DNA of 47,323 bases from Lysobacterales bacterium (lineage in GTDB: Bacteria; Pseudomonadota; Gammaproteobacteria; Xanthomonadales; Rhodanobacteraceae). Below are positions 16,986 to 25,408 of the stretch, one piece after another. Under the pieces are notes generated by a model, which saw nothing but the letters and a program-made list of their open reading frames with translations, had not been told where the DNA came from and made no database searches. Where the stretch lies: NCBI GenBank assembly GCA_017305055.1, contig JAFKMZ010000025.1, positions 1 to 47,323 on the forward strand, written 5' to 3'. Made by a program: the position numbers and the translations under genes. Numbering within the stretch: the first letter of the stretch is position 1; each line of letters begins with the position of its first letter.

Positions 16986-17486
16986 ATGAACTCACGTTTG
17001 AACCTGGCCAGGACGCATGTCGACACCGCGCTTGCGCAGGATGGGCGCGGCGTCATGACACATCTGGGTGCATGGAAATGGATGGCCTTGGGGGCGGCGT
17101 TGGTCGCTGCCCTGGCCGTGGCTCCGAGCGCATCTGCCGGCGGGCGCCATGGCCACGGGGCCTATCGCGGTGGCTACAGTGGGCACTATGTGCAGCCGCG
17201 CTACTACGGCCATGGCGGCTACAACCGCGGTGGCTATCATCGCGGTGGCCACTGGAGTGGCGGGCGCTGGGTGGCCGGTGCCATTGTCACGGGCGCGGTG
17301 ATCGGACTGGTCAACGCCGCCGTGGCGCCACCACCGGTGTATTACGCGCCCCCGCCCGTGGTGTATGGGCCGCCGGTGGTCTACCGCAGCGATTACCCGC
17401 CGCCGGTGACCCGTCGGGTGGTGGAGTCGCGCACGGTGATCTACGACGATCCGTACCAGACTCGCTACATACGCAGCGACTGGTGA
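16986..17486 (+). CDS. Exported Gly/His/Tyr/Pro-rich small protein
   Basis: 166 aa. After a basic lead the hydrophobic stretch MALGAALVAALAVAPSASAG is a probable signal peptide. The mature protein begins with repeats of GGY/GGH (GGYSGHY, GHGGYNRGGYHRGGH), has one hydrophobic, glycine-zipper-like helix (VAGAIVTGAVIGLVNAAVAP) and ends in a Pro/Tyr/Val tail (PPPVYYAPPPVVYGPPVVY). This is a typical composition of small periplasmic or outer-membrane proteins of unknown function in xanthomonads. GGAGGA (16975-16980) lies 5 nt before the ATG, which supports translation from 16986. Confidence 0.75.
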   Translation: MNSRLNLARTHVDTALAQDGRGVMTHLGAWKWMALGAALVAALAVAPSASAGGRHGHGAYRGGYSGHYVQPRYYGHGGYNRGGYHRGGHWSGGRWVAGAIVTGAVIGLVNAAVAPPPVYYAPPPVVYGPPVVYRSDYPPPVTRRVVESRTVIYDDPYQTRYIRSDW

Positions 17487-17513
17487 TGGTGCCATTGGCC
17501 TGACCCGCGACGT

Positions 17514-17547
17514 GCAAGGCCCGGCATGTCCGGGCCTTGCCGTTTCT
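17514..17547 (+). terminator. Intrinsic terminator-like hairpin
   Basis: A perfect 11-bp stem: GCAAGGCCCGG (17514-17524), loop CATGT, CCGGGCCTTGC (17530-17540), followed by CGTTTCT. The position, 27 bp after the stop of the Gly-rich protein gene, and the stem strength support termination; the T tract is short. Confidence 0.65.
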
Positions 17548-17580
17548 GGCTTCCGCATCGTGCTGGCACTGGCCGCGGTT

Positions 17581-17622
17581 GGTGCGGCATGTCTGTCGGG
17601 GATGCCGTCGTGGCACCTTTTT
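17581..17622 (+). terminator. Second terminator-like hairpin before egtB
   Basis: GGTGC-GGCAT (17581-17590) can pair with ATGCC (17602-17606) and, across a bulge, GCACC (17613-17617), followed directly by TTTTT (17618-17622). It lies about 80 bp upstream of egtB. It may back up the upstream terminator or act in the egtB leader. Confidence 0.35.
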
Positions 17623-17700
17623 GCTGATGGATATCACGGCATCTGAACACCGCAGGGTGCATGCTGCTCGGCATGACCGGGCGCGGCAGACTCAGGCGCA

Positions 17701-18996
17701 ATGCGCCGCGAGCCGGCCGCTGCCGACCCTGTGGAGCCACACTTGCCTGCAACGCTAGCCGCAACATCGTCTGAGGCAATAGGCGCAAGGTTTCGACGCG
17801 TGCGTCAGCGTACCGTCGACCTGTGTGCGGGTCTGAGTGCCGAGGACCTGCAACTGCAGTCGATGCCCGAGGCAAGCCCAGGCAAGTGGCACCTGGCACA
17901 CACGACCTGGTTCTTTGACCAGTTCGTGCTCGGCCGGGATGCGGGCTGGACTTCGCCCCGACCGGCCTGGTCATTCCTCTTCAACTCCTATTACCAGAGT
18001 GTCGGGCCGATGCATGCCCGGGCCCACCGCGGATTGTTGTCGCGTCCGTCGCTGGCGGAAGTACTGGCGTTCCGTGCCCGCATCGACGATGCGGTTGATG
18101 ACCTGCTGGCGCGCGACGATGACAGGGAACTGCACGCCGTGGTGGAACTTGGGCTGCAGCACGAGCAACAGCACCAGGAGCTGCTGCTCACCGATATCAA
18201 GCACGCCTTGTGGTGCAATCCCCTGCAGCCGGCCTATCGCGAACCGCTGCCTGCCCCGGTTGCCGGCGCGGTGCTGCCGCTGCGTTTCCTGCCCGGCCCG
18301 GAGGGCGTGCTGGAGGTTGGCCATCGCGGCGCCGGTTTTGCCTTCGACAACGAAACCCCACGCCATCGCAGCCTGCTGCTGCCACACGCCCTGGCCAACC
18401 GCCTGGTGACCAACGCGGAGTACCTGGACTTCATCCATGATGGCGGCTATCGCGAGCCGCGACTGTGGCTCTCCGACGGCTGGGATACCGTGCAACGCGA
18501 GGGTTGGCAGCATCCGCTCTATTGGCACGACGACCTGGACAGCGAGTTCACCCTGGCTGGCATACGGAGCATCGATCCGCGCGAACCGGCCTGCCACCTC
18601 AGCTATTACGAGGCAGAGGCATTTGCACGCTGGGCTGGTGCGCGCCTGCCGACCGAGGCCGAATGGGAAATTGCCGCCGCGGGCGTGGCGGTGACTGGCA
18701 ATCTGCAGGACACCGGACGTTTTCAGCCACAGGCGGTGCTTGGCGACAAGGGCTTGCAGCAGGTGTTTGGCGACGTGTGGGAATGGACTGCCTCACCCTA
18801 TGTCGGTTACCCGGGCTTTCATCCCTTGCCTGGGGCGGTGGGCGAATACAACGGCAAGTTCATGTGCGGGCAGTGGGTGTTGCGCGGCGGTTCCTGTGCC
18901 ACGCCGGCAGATCATGTCCGCGCCAGCTATCGCAATTTCTTTCCACCACAAGCCCGCTGGCAGTTTGCCGGGCTGCGACTGGGACAAGACCGATGA
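17701..18996 (+). CDS. egtB: Ergothioneine biosynthesis sulfoxide synthase EgtB
   Basis: A 431-aa non-heme iron enzyme that uses O2 to join trimethylhistidine (hercynine) to a thiol donor (cysteine or gamma-Glu-Cys), the C-S bond step of ergothioneine synthesis. The N-terminal DinB-like domain supplies iron ligands: PGKWHLAHTTWFFDQF and GLQHEQQHQELLL. The C-terminal FGE-sulfatase (formylglycine-generating-enzyme) domain is visible in EAEAFARWAGARLPTEAEWE, FGDVWEWTASPY, CGQWVLRGGSCATP and VRASYRNFFPP. The ATG at 17701 starts a short disordered lead; a later start is possible but would cut near the DinB domain. Stop and start of egtD overlap (ATGA). Confidence 0.95.
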   Translation: MRREPAAADPVEPHLPATLAATSSEAIGARFRRVRQRTVDLCAGLSAEDLQLQSMPEASPGKWHLAHTTWFFDQFVLGRDAGWTSPRPAWSFLFNSYYQSVGPMHARAHRGLLSRPSLAEVLAFRARIDDAVDDLLARDDDRELHAVVELGLQHEQQHQELLLTDIKHALWCNPLQPAYREPLPAPVAGAVLPLRFLPGPEGVLEVGHRGAGFAFDNETPRHRSLLLPHALANRLVTNAEYLDFIHDGGYREPRLWLSDGWDTVQREGWQHPLYWHDDLDSEFTLAGIRSIDPREPACHLSYYEAEAFARWAGARLPTEAEWEIAAAGVAVTGNLQDTGRFQPQAVLGDKGLQQVFGDVWEWTASPYVGYPGFHPLPGAVGEYNGKFMCGQWVLRGGSCATPADHVRASYRNFFPPQARWQFAGLRLGQDR

Positions 18997-19979
18997 ACGT
19001 AGCGCTACACCAAGACACCCATGTCCCCCGCAGTGCGGTGGACAGCGGCTTGCTGCAGCTGGTCCAGCACGGACTGGGTCTGAAGGACAAACGCCTGCCG
19101 TCGTGGTTGTTCTACGACGCCGAGGGATCGGCGCTGTTCGAGCAGATCTGCGCCCAGCCCGAGTACTACCTCACCGGCTGCGAGCTGGCGTTGATGGACG
19201 AGTACGCCGCGGAGATCGCCGAGCGGCTGGGCCCGGACGTGCGCCTGGTGGAATATGGCAGCGGCAGCGGGCGCAAGACGCGCCTGCTGCTGCAGCATCT
19301 GCAGGCGCCGGTGGCCTATGTGCCGGTGGAGATTTCCGAGGCATCGCTGTGGGCCAGTGTCGAACGGCTGGCGGCAGAATTTCCGCAGTTGGCAATCCAG
19401 CCGCTGCGTGCCGATTTCACCAAGCCGTTGCGGATGCCGGTGGCGCCGCGGGCGGCCAGGCGCACGGTGATCTATTTTCCCGGCTCGACGATCGGCAACT
19501 TTGCTGCGCGCGAGGCGGTCGAGCTGCTGCGCAAGATGCGCAAGGAGATGGGCGAGGGTGGCGGCATCCTGGTTGGCGTCGACCTGAAGAAGGATGCAGC
19601 CGTCATCGAGGCTGCCTACAACGACCGGGCCGGGGTGACGGCGCAATTCACGCTGAACATGCTGGCGCGACTCAACCGCGAGCTTGGCACGGATTTCGAC
19701 CTGTCCGCGTTTGCCCATCGCGCGCGCTACAACCCGATGGCCGGGCGTGTCGAAACCCAACTGGTGAGCCGTCGTGAACAGCGCGTGCGGGTCGGACGCC
19801 TGCGTATTGGCTTCCTGGCCGGCGAGCCGATCGAGGTCGAGTACAGCTGCAAGTATTCGCTGGCGGATTTCGCGGCCCTGGCGGCCAAGGCCGGCCTGGC
19901 GGTCGAGCAAGCCTGGACCGACGCGCGGCACATGTTCAGCGTCCAGCATCTGGTGCGGGCAAACTGCGCGCCGGCTTGA
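18993..19979 (+). CDS. egtD: L-histidine N-alpha-methyltransferase EgtD
   Basis: A 328-aa SAM-dependent enzyme that methylates the alpha-amino group of histidine three times to give hercynine, the substrate of EgtB. Motifs include LPSWLFYDAEGSALFEQICA near the N-terminus, the SAM-binding LVEYGSGSGRKTRLLL, VIYFPGSTIGNF and ILVGVDLKKDAAVIEAAYND, plus the substrate-lobe segment FDLSAFAHRARYNPMAGRVE and the C-terminal WTDARHMFSVQHL. It starts inside the egtB stop codon. With EgtB it makes the two-gene, EgtC-less version of the pathway; release of ergothioneine from the sulfoxide would need a lyase that is not in the window. Confidence 0.95.
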   Translation: MNVALHQDTHVPRSAVDSGLLQLVQHGLGLKDKRLPSWLFYDAEGSALFEQICAQPEYYLTGCELALMDEYAAEIAERLGPDVRLVEYGSGSGRKTRLLLQHLQAPVAYVPVEISEASLWASVERLAAEFPQLAIQPLRADFTKPLRMPVAPRAARRTVIYFPGSTIGNFAAREAVELLRKMRKEMGEGGGILVGVDLKKDAAVIEAAYNDRAGVTAQFTLNMLARLNRELGTDFDLSAFAHRARYNPMAGRVETQLVSRREQRVRVGRLRIGFLAGEPIEVEYSCKYSLADFAALAAKAGLAVEQAWTDARHMFSVQHLVRANCAPA

Positions 19980-20057
19980 GGCGGCGGTGCGGCCGGCCGG
20001 CCGCCCTGGTGGCCGGAGCGGGCCTCGCGATGCGCAGGATTCCGGCAGATGCTGTGC

Positions 20058-20501
20058 TCAGCGCTGGGCCAGGGCCGCGCTGGCGAACTGGCGCAGTTGC
20101 GCCGCGTTCAACGCCCCCGACTGGCGTGCCGTCTCGCGTCCGTAACGCAGCATGATCAGGGTCGGGATGCTGCGGATGGCGAAGCGCTGCGCGAGTTGCG
20201 GATGCGCTTCGGTATCCAGCTTGGCCAGGCGCAGGTTCGGTTCGAGGGTGCTTGCCGCGGCGGCGAAGGTGGGTGCAAAGCCGACGCACGGGCCGCACCA
20301 CGGGGCCCAGAAGTCCACCAGCACGGGCAAGTCGCCTTTGCTGGTCACAGCCTCGAAATTGTCCTCCGTGAGGGCTATCGGCGCGCCGGCGAACAGGGCT
20401 TGCCGGCAGCGTCCGCACGAGGGGTGCTGATCGAGGCGCGCGGCGGGAACGCGGTTGAGTGCAGTGCAGTGCGCGCAAGGGATGGTGACGGTGTCGGTCA
20501 T
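20058..20501 (-). CDS. trxC: Thioredoxin 2
   Basis: 147 aa. An N-terminal zinc-binding module with two CxxC pairs (Cys9/Cys12 and Cys29/Cys32) precedes a thioredoxin fold with the active site WAPWCGPC (Cys69/Cys72) and the cis-proline loop IRSIPTLIML. This zinc-plus-thioredoxin arrangement defines TrxC, a cytosolic disulfide reductase that in E. coli is induced by OxyR. The ATG at 20501 was chosen over an upstream ATG at 20573 because GGAG sits about 7 nt before it and the CxxC module starts at once. It is convergent with egtD, which makes a small thiol-redox neighbourhood. The 78-bp gap contains a 16-bp GC palindrome (19989-20004). Confidence 0.93.
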   Translation of the reverse strand: MTDTVTIPCAHCTALNRVPAARLDQHPSCGRCRQALFAGAPIALTEDNFEAVTSKGDLPVLVDFWAPWCGPCVGFAPTFAAAASTLEPNLRLAKLDTEAHPQLAQRFAIRSIPTLIMLRYGRETARQSGALNAAQLRQFASAALAQR

Positions 20502-20683
20502 GCCGGTCTCCGGCGGCGTGCGGTGTGGCGCGCCATTGCTGCAACATATGGTGTCGCCCGGCGGCGAAGCCAAGGAGTCCAGGCTGGCTGCATGTATTCC
20601 GCTGTGCTGCCCTTGGTGGCAGATGCATTCGGCCGCATCATGTAGCGACGGCCACCGTGAGCCGGGGTAGGGAGCAGCGCGAC

Positions 20684-22063
20684 ATGGCCAAGGCCAAGAC
20701 CGCCTATGTATGCACCGAGTGCGGCGCCGAGCATGCCAAGTGGCAGGGCCAGTGCATCGCCTGCGGCGCGTGGAACACGCTGAGCGCCATCGTGCTGCAA
20801 GGCGCGTCCGCCGCGTCGGTGGGCGCGCAGCGCTCCAACTACGCCGGCCGCGCTGCGGGCTCGGCGCAGATCACGGCACTGAGCGCCGTGGCGCTCGCTA
20901 CCGAGCAACGCATCTCGACCGGATTGGGCGAACTCGATCGTGTCCTCGGTGGGGGCCTGGTCGAGGGTTCGGTGGTCTTGATCGGCGGCGATCCGGGCAT
21001 CGGCAAGTCCACGCTGTTGCTGCAGGTGTTGGGCCAGCTGGGCACGCGGTTGTCCAGCGTGTACGTCACCGGCGAGGAATCGCTGGCGCAGGTCGCCGCC
21101 AGGGCGCGACGCCTGGGCATCGCGCTGGAACCTCTGCAGGCGCTGGCGGAAACCTGCGTGGAGCGGATCCTGGAACAGGCCATGCAGGTGCGGCCCAGGG
21201 TGCTGGTGATCGATTCGATCCAGACCATCTGGACCGAGCTGTTGCCGGCGGCGCCGGGATCGGTGAGCCAGGTGCGCGAGTCGGCCGCCAAGCTCACCCG
21301 GTTTGCCAAGGAAACCGGAACCTCAGTGTTCCTCGTCGGCCATGTGACCAAGGACGGCGGCATCGCCGGCCCGCGTGTCCTGGAGCACATGGTGGACGCG
21401 GTGTTGAACTTCGAGGGTGAGACGAACAGCCGCTTCCGGGTGTTGCGCGCGTTCAAGAACCGTTTTGGCGCGGTCAACGAGCTCGGGGTCTTTGCCATGT
21501 CCGATGTTGGGCTGCGCGAGGTGCCCAATCCGTCGGCCATCTTCCTGGCCACGCATGGCGAGGCCACGCCCGGCAGCGCGGTCATGGTGACCCGCGAAGG
21601 TACGCGACCGCTGCTGGTGGAAGTGCAGGCCCTGGTCGACCAGTCCTCGCTGGGCAATCCGCGGCGTGTGGCCCTGGGTTTGGACCAGAATCGGCTGGGC
21701 ATGCTGCTGGCGGTACTGCATCGCCATGGTGGCGTGGCAGCCTACGACCAGGACGTGTTCGTCAATGTGGTCGGCGGTATCCGCGTGCAGGAAACCGCTG
21801 CCGACCTGCCGGTGCTGCTGGCGGTCTGCTCCAGCTTGCGTGATCGGCCACTGCCGGAACATACCGTGGTGTTCGGTGAAGTTGGCCTGTCCGGCGAGAT
21901 TCGCCCGGTCCCAAATGGCGAGGAACGTCTGCGCGAGGCTGCCCATCACGGTTTCCAGATGGCCATTGTGCCGCGCGCCAACGCGCCGAAGAAGGCACCG
22001 GGCGGCGACCTGCGCATCGTGGCGGTCGAGCGCCTGGCCGAAGCCCTCGACGCCTGCCGCTGA
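20684..22063 (+). CDS. radA: DNA repair protein RadA
   Basis: A 459-aa RecA-like, branch-migrating helicase that helps extend recombination intermediates. The N-terminal zinc finger has four cysteines (10, 13, 24, 27). The Walker A motif GGDPGIGKST is near residues 101-110, Walker B is VLVIDSIQT, the RadA-specific KNRFGAVNE motif is intact, and the C-terminal Lon-like domain is visible (GLDQNRLGMLLAVLHRHGG, VNVVGGIRV, VVFGEVGLSGEIRPV). The ATG at 20684 follows GGGAG (20670-20674). Divergent from trxC across 182 bp. It ends tail-to-tail with ypjD. Confidence 0.96.
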   Translation: MAKAKTAYVCTECGAEHAKWQGQCIACGAWNTLSAIVLQGASAASVGAQRSNYAGRAAGSAQITALSAVALATEQRISTGLGELDRVLGGGLVEGSVVLIGGDPGIGKSTLLLQVLGQLGTRLSSVYVTGEESLAQVAARARRLGIALEPLQALAETCVERILEQAMQVRPRVLVIDSIQTIWTELLPAAPGSVSQVRESAAKLTRFAKETGTSVFLVGHVTKDGGIAGPRVLEHMVDAVLNFEGETNSRFRVLRAFKNRFGAVNELGVFAMSDVGLREVPNPSAIFLATHGEATPGSAVMVTREGTRPLLVEVQALVDQSSLGNPRRVALGLDQNRLGMLLAVLHRHGGVAAYDQDVFVNVVGGIRVQETAADLPVLLAVCSSLRDRPLPEHTVVFGEVGLSGEIRPVPNGEERLREAAHHGFQMAIVPRANAPKKAPGGDLRIVAVERLAEALDACR

Positions 22064-22104
22064 GCCCTGCCCGCTGCAGGTCGTGGCTTCCCGCCGGCCG
22101 CCAG

Positions 22105-22902
22105 TCAGGGGCTGCGGTGCAGCACCAGCTCCAGCACAAACTTCGAGCCGAAGAACGCCAGGGCGAGGATGAGCATGCCGACCAGTGTCAGGTTGACCGC
22201 GCGCGTACCGCGCCAGCCATGGCGCCAGCGGCCATACAGCAACGTGCCGAACAGCAGCCAGGCCACCACCGACAACACCGTGGTGTGCACCAGGTGCTGG
22301 GCGCGGATGTTTTCGATGAACAGCGCGCCGCTGAGCAGGGCCGCGGTCAGCAGCGCGAAACCGCCGCCGATCAGGCGGAACATCAGCGCCTCGGTCCGGG
22401 TCAGGGGCGGCAAGGCGCGCAGCCACTGGCCGAAATCGCGGACGCGCAGTGCGCGTTCCTGGGCGGCGAGCAGGATGGCCAGGATCGCCGCGATCGACAG
22501 TACGCTGAACGCGAGCAGGGCCAGGGTGACATGCAGCTTGATCGGCCACGCCAGCTGGGTAGGCGCGGTGGGTGGGGCCACGAAGGTGTCCAGGACCAGG
22601 AACAGCGCAGCCAGCGGGAACACGATCACACCCAGCGCGGCAACTGGCCGCGTGAGGTTGACCACCAGGGTCAGCGCCGCCACCACGCAGGCCACCAGCG
22701 ACAGCGCGGCGAAGAAGTGCAGGTCGAGTGCGCCGCGATGCATGCCGAGCAGGATGCCGAGATGCAAGGCCACGGCGAGGGTGGCAAGCACCAGTGCCAG
22801 GCGGTCCAGGGGTTTCCTGCCGCTGAGCAGGGGCCGCGCCAGGACGCCAGCGGCGGTCAGGTAGAGCGCGATGGCGAACAGGGCCAGGAGGTCGGTGAGC
22901 AT
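22105..22902 (-). CDS. ypjD: CcsA/HemX-type inner-membrane protein YpjD
   Basis: A 265-aa polytopic protein with about eight transmembrane segments, of the cytochrome c assembly (CcsA/CcmC/HemX) superfamily. Candidate heme-handling histidines lie in VALHLGILLGMH, WPIKLHVTLALLAFSV and AQHLVHTTVLSVVAWLLFG; the WWD heme motif of true CcmC/CcsA is not evident. Function in E. coli is not well defined. Its divergent position beside ffh is the conserved gammaproteobacterial arrangement, which supports the assignment. The ATG at 22902 gives the first hydrophobic helix at once; the longer frame only reads antisense to ffh. Confidence 0.88.
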   Translation of the reverse strand: MLTDLLALFAIALYLTAAGVLARPLLSGRKPLDRLALVLATLAVALHLGILLGMHRGALDLHFFAALSLVACVVAALTLVVNLTRPVAALGVIVFPLAALFLVLDTFVAPPTAPTQLAWPIKLHVTLALLAFSVLSIAAILAILLAAQERALRVRDFGQWLRALPPLTRTEALMFRLIGGGFALLTAALLSGALFIENIRAQHLVHTTVLSVVAWLLFGTLLYGRWRHGWRGTRAVNLTLVGMLILALAFFGSKFVLELVLHRSP

Positions 22903-23001
22903 GGCGTCAGTTTCGCACACGCATTGTGCCGCGTGCAGGCGCGCCACCACGGCAACAACGTATCGAGCCGTCGGATCCCGACCCGGACGCGCCGGGGTCT
23001 C

Positions 23002-23010
23002 TGCTATATT
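23002..23010 (+). promoter_or_regulatory. Extended -10 promoter element for ffh
   Basis: TGCTATATT (23002-23010) combines an extended TGn with TATATT (one mismatch to TATAAT), 30 nt before the ffh ATG. There is no clear -35, which extended -10 promoters tolerate. Confidence 0.5.
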
Positions 23011-23040
23011 CCGCGATTGCCATCGATGCGTTGTGCGGCC

Positions 23041-24423
23041 ATGTTCGAATCGCTGAGCCAGAGTCTCTCCACCACGGTCAACCGCCTGCGCGGACGCGGC
23101 CGTCTGACCGACGAGAACATCCGCGAGGCCTTGCGCGAGGTGCGCATTGCGCTGCTCGAGGCCGACGTGGCGTTGCCGGTGGTCCAGGCGCTCATCCAGC
23201 GCGTCAAGCTGCGCGCGGTCGGCCAGGAGGTGGCCAAGAGCCTGTCTCCGGGCCAGGCCCTGGTCAAGGTGGTCAGCGACGAGCTGACCGCGGTGATGGG
23301 CACGATGAACGCGGAGTTGAATCTTGCCCAGCAACCGCCCGCCGTGGTGCTGTTGGCCGGTCTGCAGGGCGCAGGCAAGACCACCACGGTGGCCAAGCTG
23401 GCGCGTCTGCTCACCGAGCGCCACAAGAAGCGTGTCATGGTGGTCAGCTGCGACGTGTACCGGCCGGCCGCGATCGAACAGTTGCGCACGCTGGCCGAGC
23501 AGGTTTCAGTGGCGTTTTTCCCGTCTGCAGCGGGCGAGGAGCCGGTGGCCATTGCCAAGGCGGCGCTGGTAGCGGCGCGGCGCGAAGTCATCGACGTGCT
23601 GATCGTCGACACCGCCGGGCGCCTGCATGTCGATACGGCCATGATGGACGAGGTCAAGGCCCTGCACGCGGCGCTGATCCCGGTGGAGACCTTGTTCGTG
23701 GTCGACGCCATGACCGGCCAGGATGCGGCCACCACGGCGAAGGCATTTGCCGAGGCCCTGCCGCTGACCGGGGTCATCCTGACCAAGACCGACGGCGATG
23801 CCCGCGGGGGCGCCGCGCTCTCGGTGCGTTATGTCACCGGGCGGCCGATCAAGTTCCTGGGCGCCGGCGAGAAGACCGACGCGTTGGAACCGTTCCATCC
23901 CGACCGCGTGGCGCAGCGCATCCTGGGCATGGGTGATGTGCTGTCCCTGGTCGAGGAAGTCGAGCGCAAGGTGGACCAGGAGAAGGCCCAGAAGCTTGCG
24001 CAGAAGGTGATGAAGGGCAAGCGCTTCGACCTCGACGACATGAAGGACCAGCTTGAGCAGATGGGCAAGATGGGTGGCATGGCCGGCTTGCTGGACAAGC
24101 TGCCGGGTGTGTCCAGCCTGCCCGAGAGTGTCAAGTCCAGGGCCAATGACGGCGAGATGCGGCGCATGATCGCGATCATCGGCTCGATGACCCAGAAGGA
24201 GCGGCGTCATCCGGACCTGCTCAACGGGTCACGTCGCGCCCGCGTCGCCCGGGGGTCCGGCACACAGCCGGCGGATGTGAACCGGGTGCTCAAGCAGTAT
24301 CAGCAGATGGCGAAGATGATGTCCAAGCTGTCGCGCGGCGGCAGCAAGGGCCTGATGCGCCAGATGCGCGGCGCGCTGAAGGGCATGGGTGGCGGCATGG
24401 GCAATCTGCCGCCGATGCGCTGA
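23041..24423 (+). CDS. ffh: Signal recognition particle protein Ffh (SRP54)
   Basis: A 460-aa GTPase that binds 4.5S RNA and signal sequences and delivers ribosomes to FtsY at the inner membrane. N domain (VNRLRGRGRLTDENIREALR), G domain with LAGLQGAGKTTTVAKLARLL (G1), IVDTAGRLHVD (G3) and ILTKTDGDARGG (G4), then the Met-rich M domain (MGKMGGMAGLLDKLPGV; MAKMMSKLSRGG near the C-terminus). The M-domain segment between QKERRHPDLLNGSRRARVA and PADVNRVLKQY carries the RNA-binding helix. An in-frame ATG at 23026 would add five residues. First gene of the ffh-rpsP-rimM-trmD-rplS array. Confidence 0.97.
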   Translation: MFESLSQSLSTTVNRLRGRGRLTDENIREALREVRIALLEADVALPVVQALIQRVKLRAVGQEVAKSLSPGQALVKVVSDELTAVMGTMNAELNLAQQPPAVVLLAGLQGAGKTTTVAKLARLLTERHKKRVMVVSCDVYRPAAIEQLRTLAEQVSVAFFPSAAGEEPVAIAKAALVAARREVIDVLIVDTAGRLHVDTAMMDEVKALHAALIPVETLFVVDAMTGQDAATTAKAFAEALPLTGVILTKTDGDARGGAALSVRYVTGRPIKFLGAGEKTDALEPFHPDRVAQRILGMGDVLSLVEEVERKVDQEKAQKLAQKVMKGKRFDLDDMKDQLEQMGKMGGMAGLLDKLPGVSSLPESVKSRANDGEMRRMIAIIGSMTQKERRHPDLLNGSRRARVARGSGTQPADVNRVLKQYQQMAKMMSKLSRGGSKGLMRQMRGALKGMGGGMGNLPPMR

Positions 24424-24530
24424 AGTGGTGGCAGCCGTGCGGGCTGGCAGTCGGTGGTAGGCCGATACCGGCGTGGTGGTGCAGGGTGCGCCCGGGTAGA
24501 CGCCTGCTTCCCATTGTCGTCGAACCTCGC

Positions 24531-24536
24531 TAAAAT
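24531..24536 (+). promoter_or_regulatory. Candidate -10 element for rpsP
   Basis: TAAAAT lies 64 nt upstream of the rpsP ATG in the 177-bp gap after ffh, in a short A/T-rich patch (CTCGCTAAAATACC). No good -35 is seen at proper spacing. The remaining part of the gap shows nothing else recognisable. Confidence 0.4.
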
Positions 24537-24600
24537 ACCGCGTTTGTCGCGCGCCAGCGCGCGCCTGCCGGCGGTTCCGGCATTTCTGGAGTGGTCAACC

Positions 24601-24858
24601 ATGGTCAAGATTCGTCTTTCGCGCAGCGGCGCCAAAGGGCGCCCTTTTTATCACGTGGTCGTGGCCGATCAGCGCAGCAAGCGCGACGGGCGCAACATTG
24701 AAAACGTGGGTTATTACAACCCGGTGGCGGCAGGCAAGGACCAGCGCGTGGAGCTGGATATCGAGCGCGTCAATGCCTGGGTCGCCAAGGGTGCGCAGAT
24801 GAGCGACAAGGTCGCGGCGCTGGTCAAGGAACAGGCCAAGCTGCAGTCGGCCGCCTGA
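24601..24858 (+). CDS. rpsP: 30S ribosomal protein S16
   Basis: 85 aa, the usual length for S16. The N-terminal [20 protein letters not shown] and [15 protein letters not shown] are highly characteristic. S16 binds 16S rRNA early in small-subunit assembly. GGAGTGG lies about 7 nt before the ATG. It is followed after 4 bp by rimM, an assembly factor for the same subunit. Confidence 0.98.
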   Translation: MVKIRLSRSGAKGRPFYHVVVADQRSKRDGRNIENVGYYNPVAAGKDQRVELDIERVNAWVAKGAQMSDKVAALVKEQAKLQSAA

Positions 24859-24862
24859 CCCG

Positions 24863-25375
24863 ATGACGACCGGTCGGCGCGTCCTGGTCGGGCGCATCGT
24901 CGGTCTGTATGGCGTGCAGGGCTGGCTCAAGATCGAATCGTGGACCGAGCCGCGCCTGGGTATCTTCGCGTATCAGCCGTGGTTGCTGGGGGCGGCTCCA
25001 GACGAGGTGATCAGCATTGCCGGAGCCACTGGCCGCGCCCAGGGCAAGGGCGTGGTGGCCCAGCTTCCCGGCATCGGGTTGCGTGAGCAGGCAGCAGCCT
25101 TGGTCGGGCGCGACATCTACGTGGCGCGGTCAACGCTGCCGCCGGTCGCAGCCGATGAATACTACTGGACGGATTTGGAGGGTTTGGCGGTTTTTACGCT
25201 GGAAGGCCGTGCATTGGGCCGGGTCAGCCACCTGTTTGCCACCGGTGCGAACGATGTACTGGTGGTGCGTGACGGCGATCGCGAACGGCTGATTCCGTTT
25301 GCTCAAGGACCGGTGGTGAAGTCGGTGGATTTGGCCACCCAGCGCATGCTGGTGGACTGGGATCCGGATTTCTGA
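24863..25375 (+). CDS. rimM: Ribosome maturation factor RimM
   Basis: 170 aa. N-terminal RimM barrel (VGRIVGLYGVQGWLKIESWT) and a C-terminal PRC barrel (ADEYYWTDLEGLAVF, NDVLVVRDGDRERLIPF). RimM binds S19 and is needed for folding of the 30S head, close to S13/S19. Only 4 bp separate it from rpsP and 33 bp from trmD, so the three are surely one transcript. Confidence 0.97.
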   Translation: MTTGRRVLVGRIVGLYGVQGWLKIESWTEPRLGIFAYQPWLLGAAPDEVISIAGATGRAQGKGVVAQLPGIGLREQAAALVGRDIYVARSTLPPVAADEYYWTDLEGLAVFTLEGRALGRVSHLFATGANDVLVVRDGDRERLIPFAQGPVVKSVDLATQRMLVDWDPDF

Positions 25376-25408
25376 CCGTCACGACGCAGCGCCAGCGGGA
25401 TCGGAATC

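Noticed and set aside
22117-23040. In-frame N-terminal extension of ffh by 308 codons
   Set aside because: It reads antisense to ypjD and has no SRP similarity; Ffh proteins start MFxxLSxxL, matching ATG 23041.
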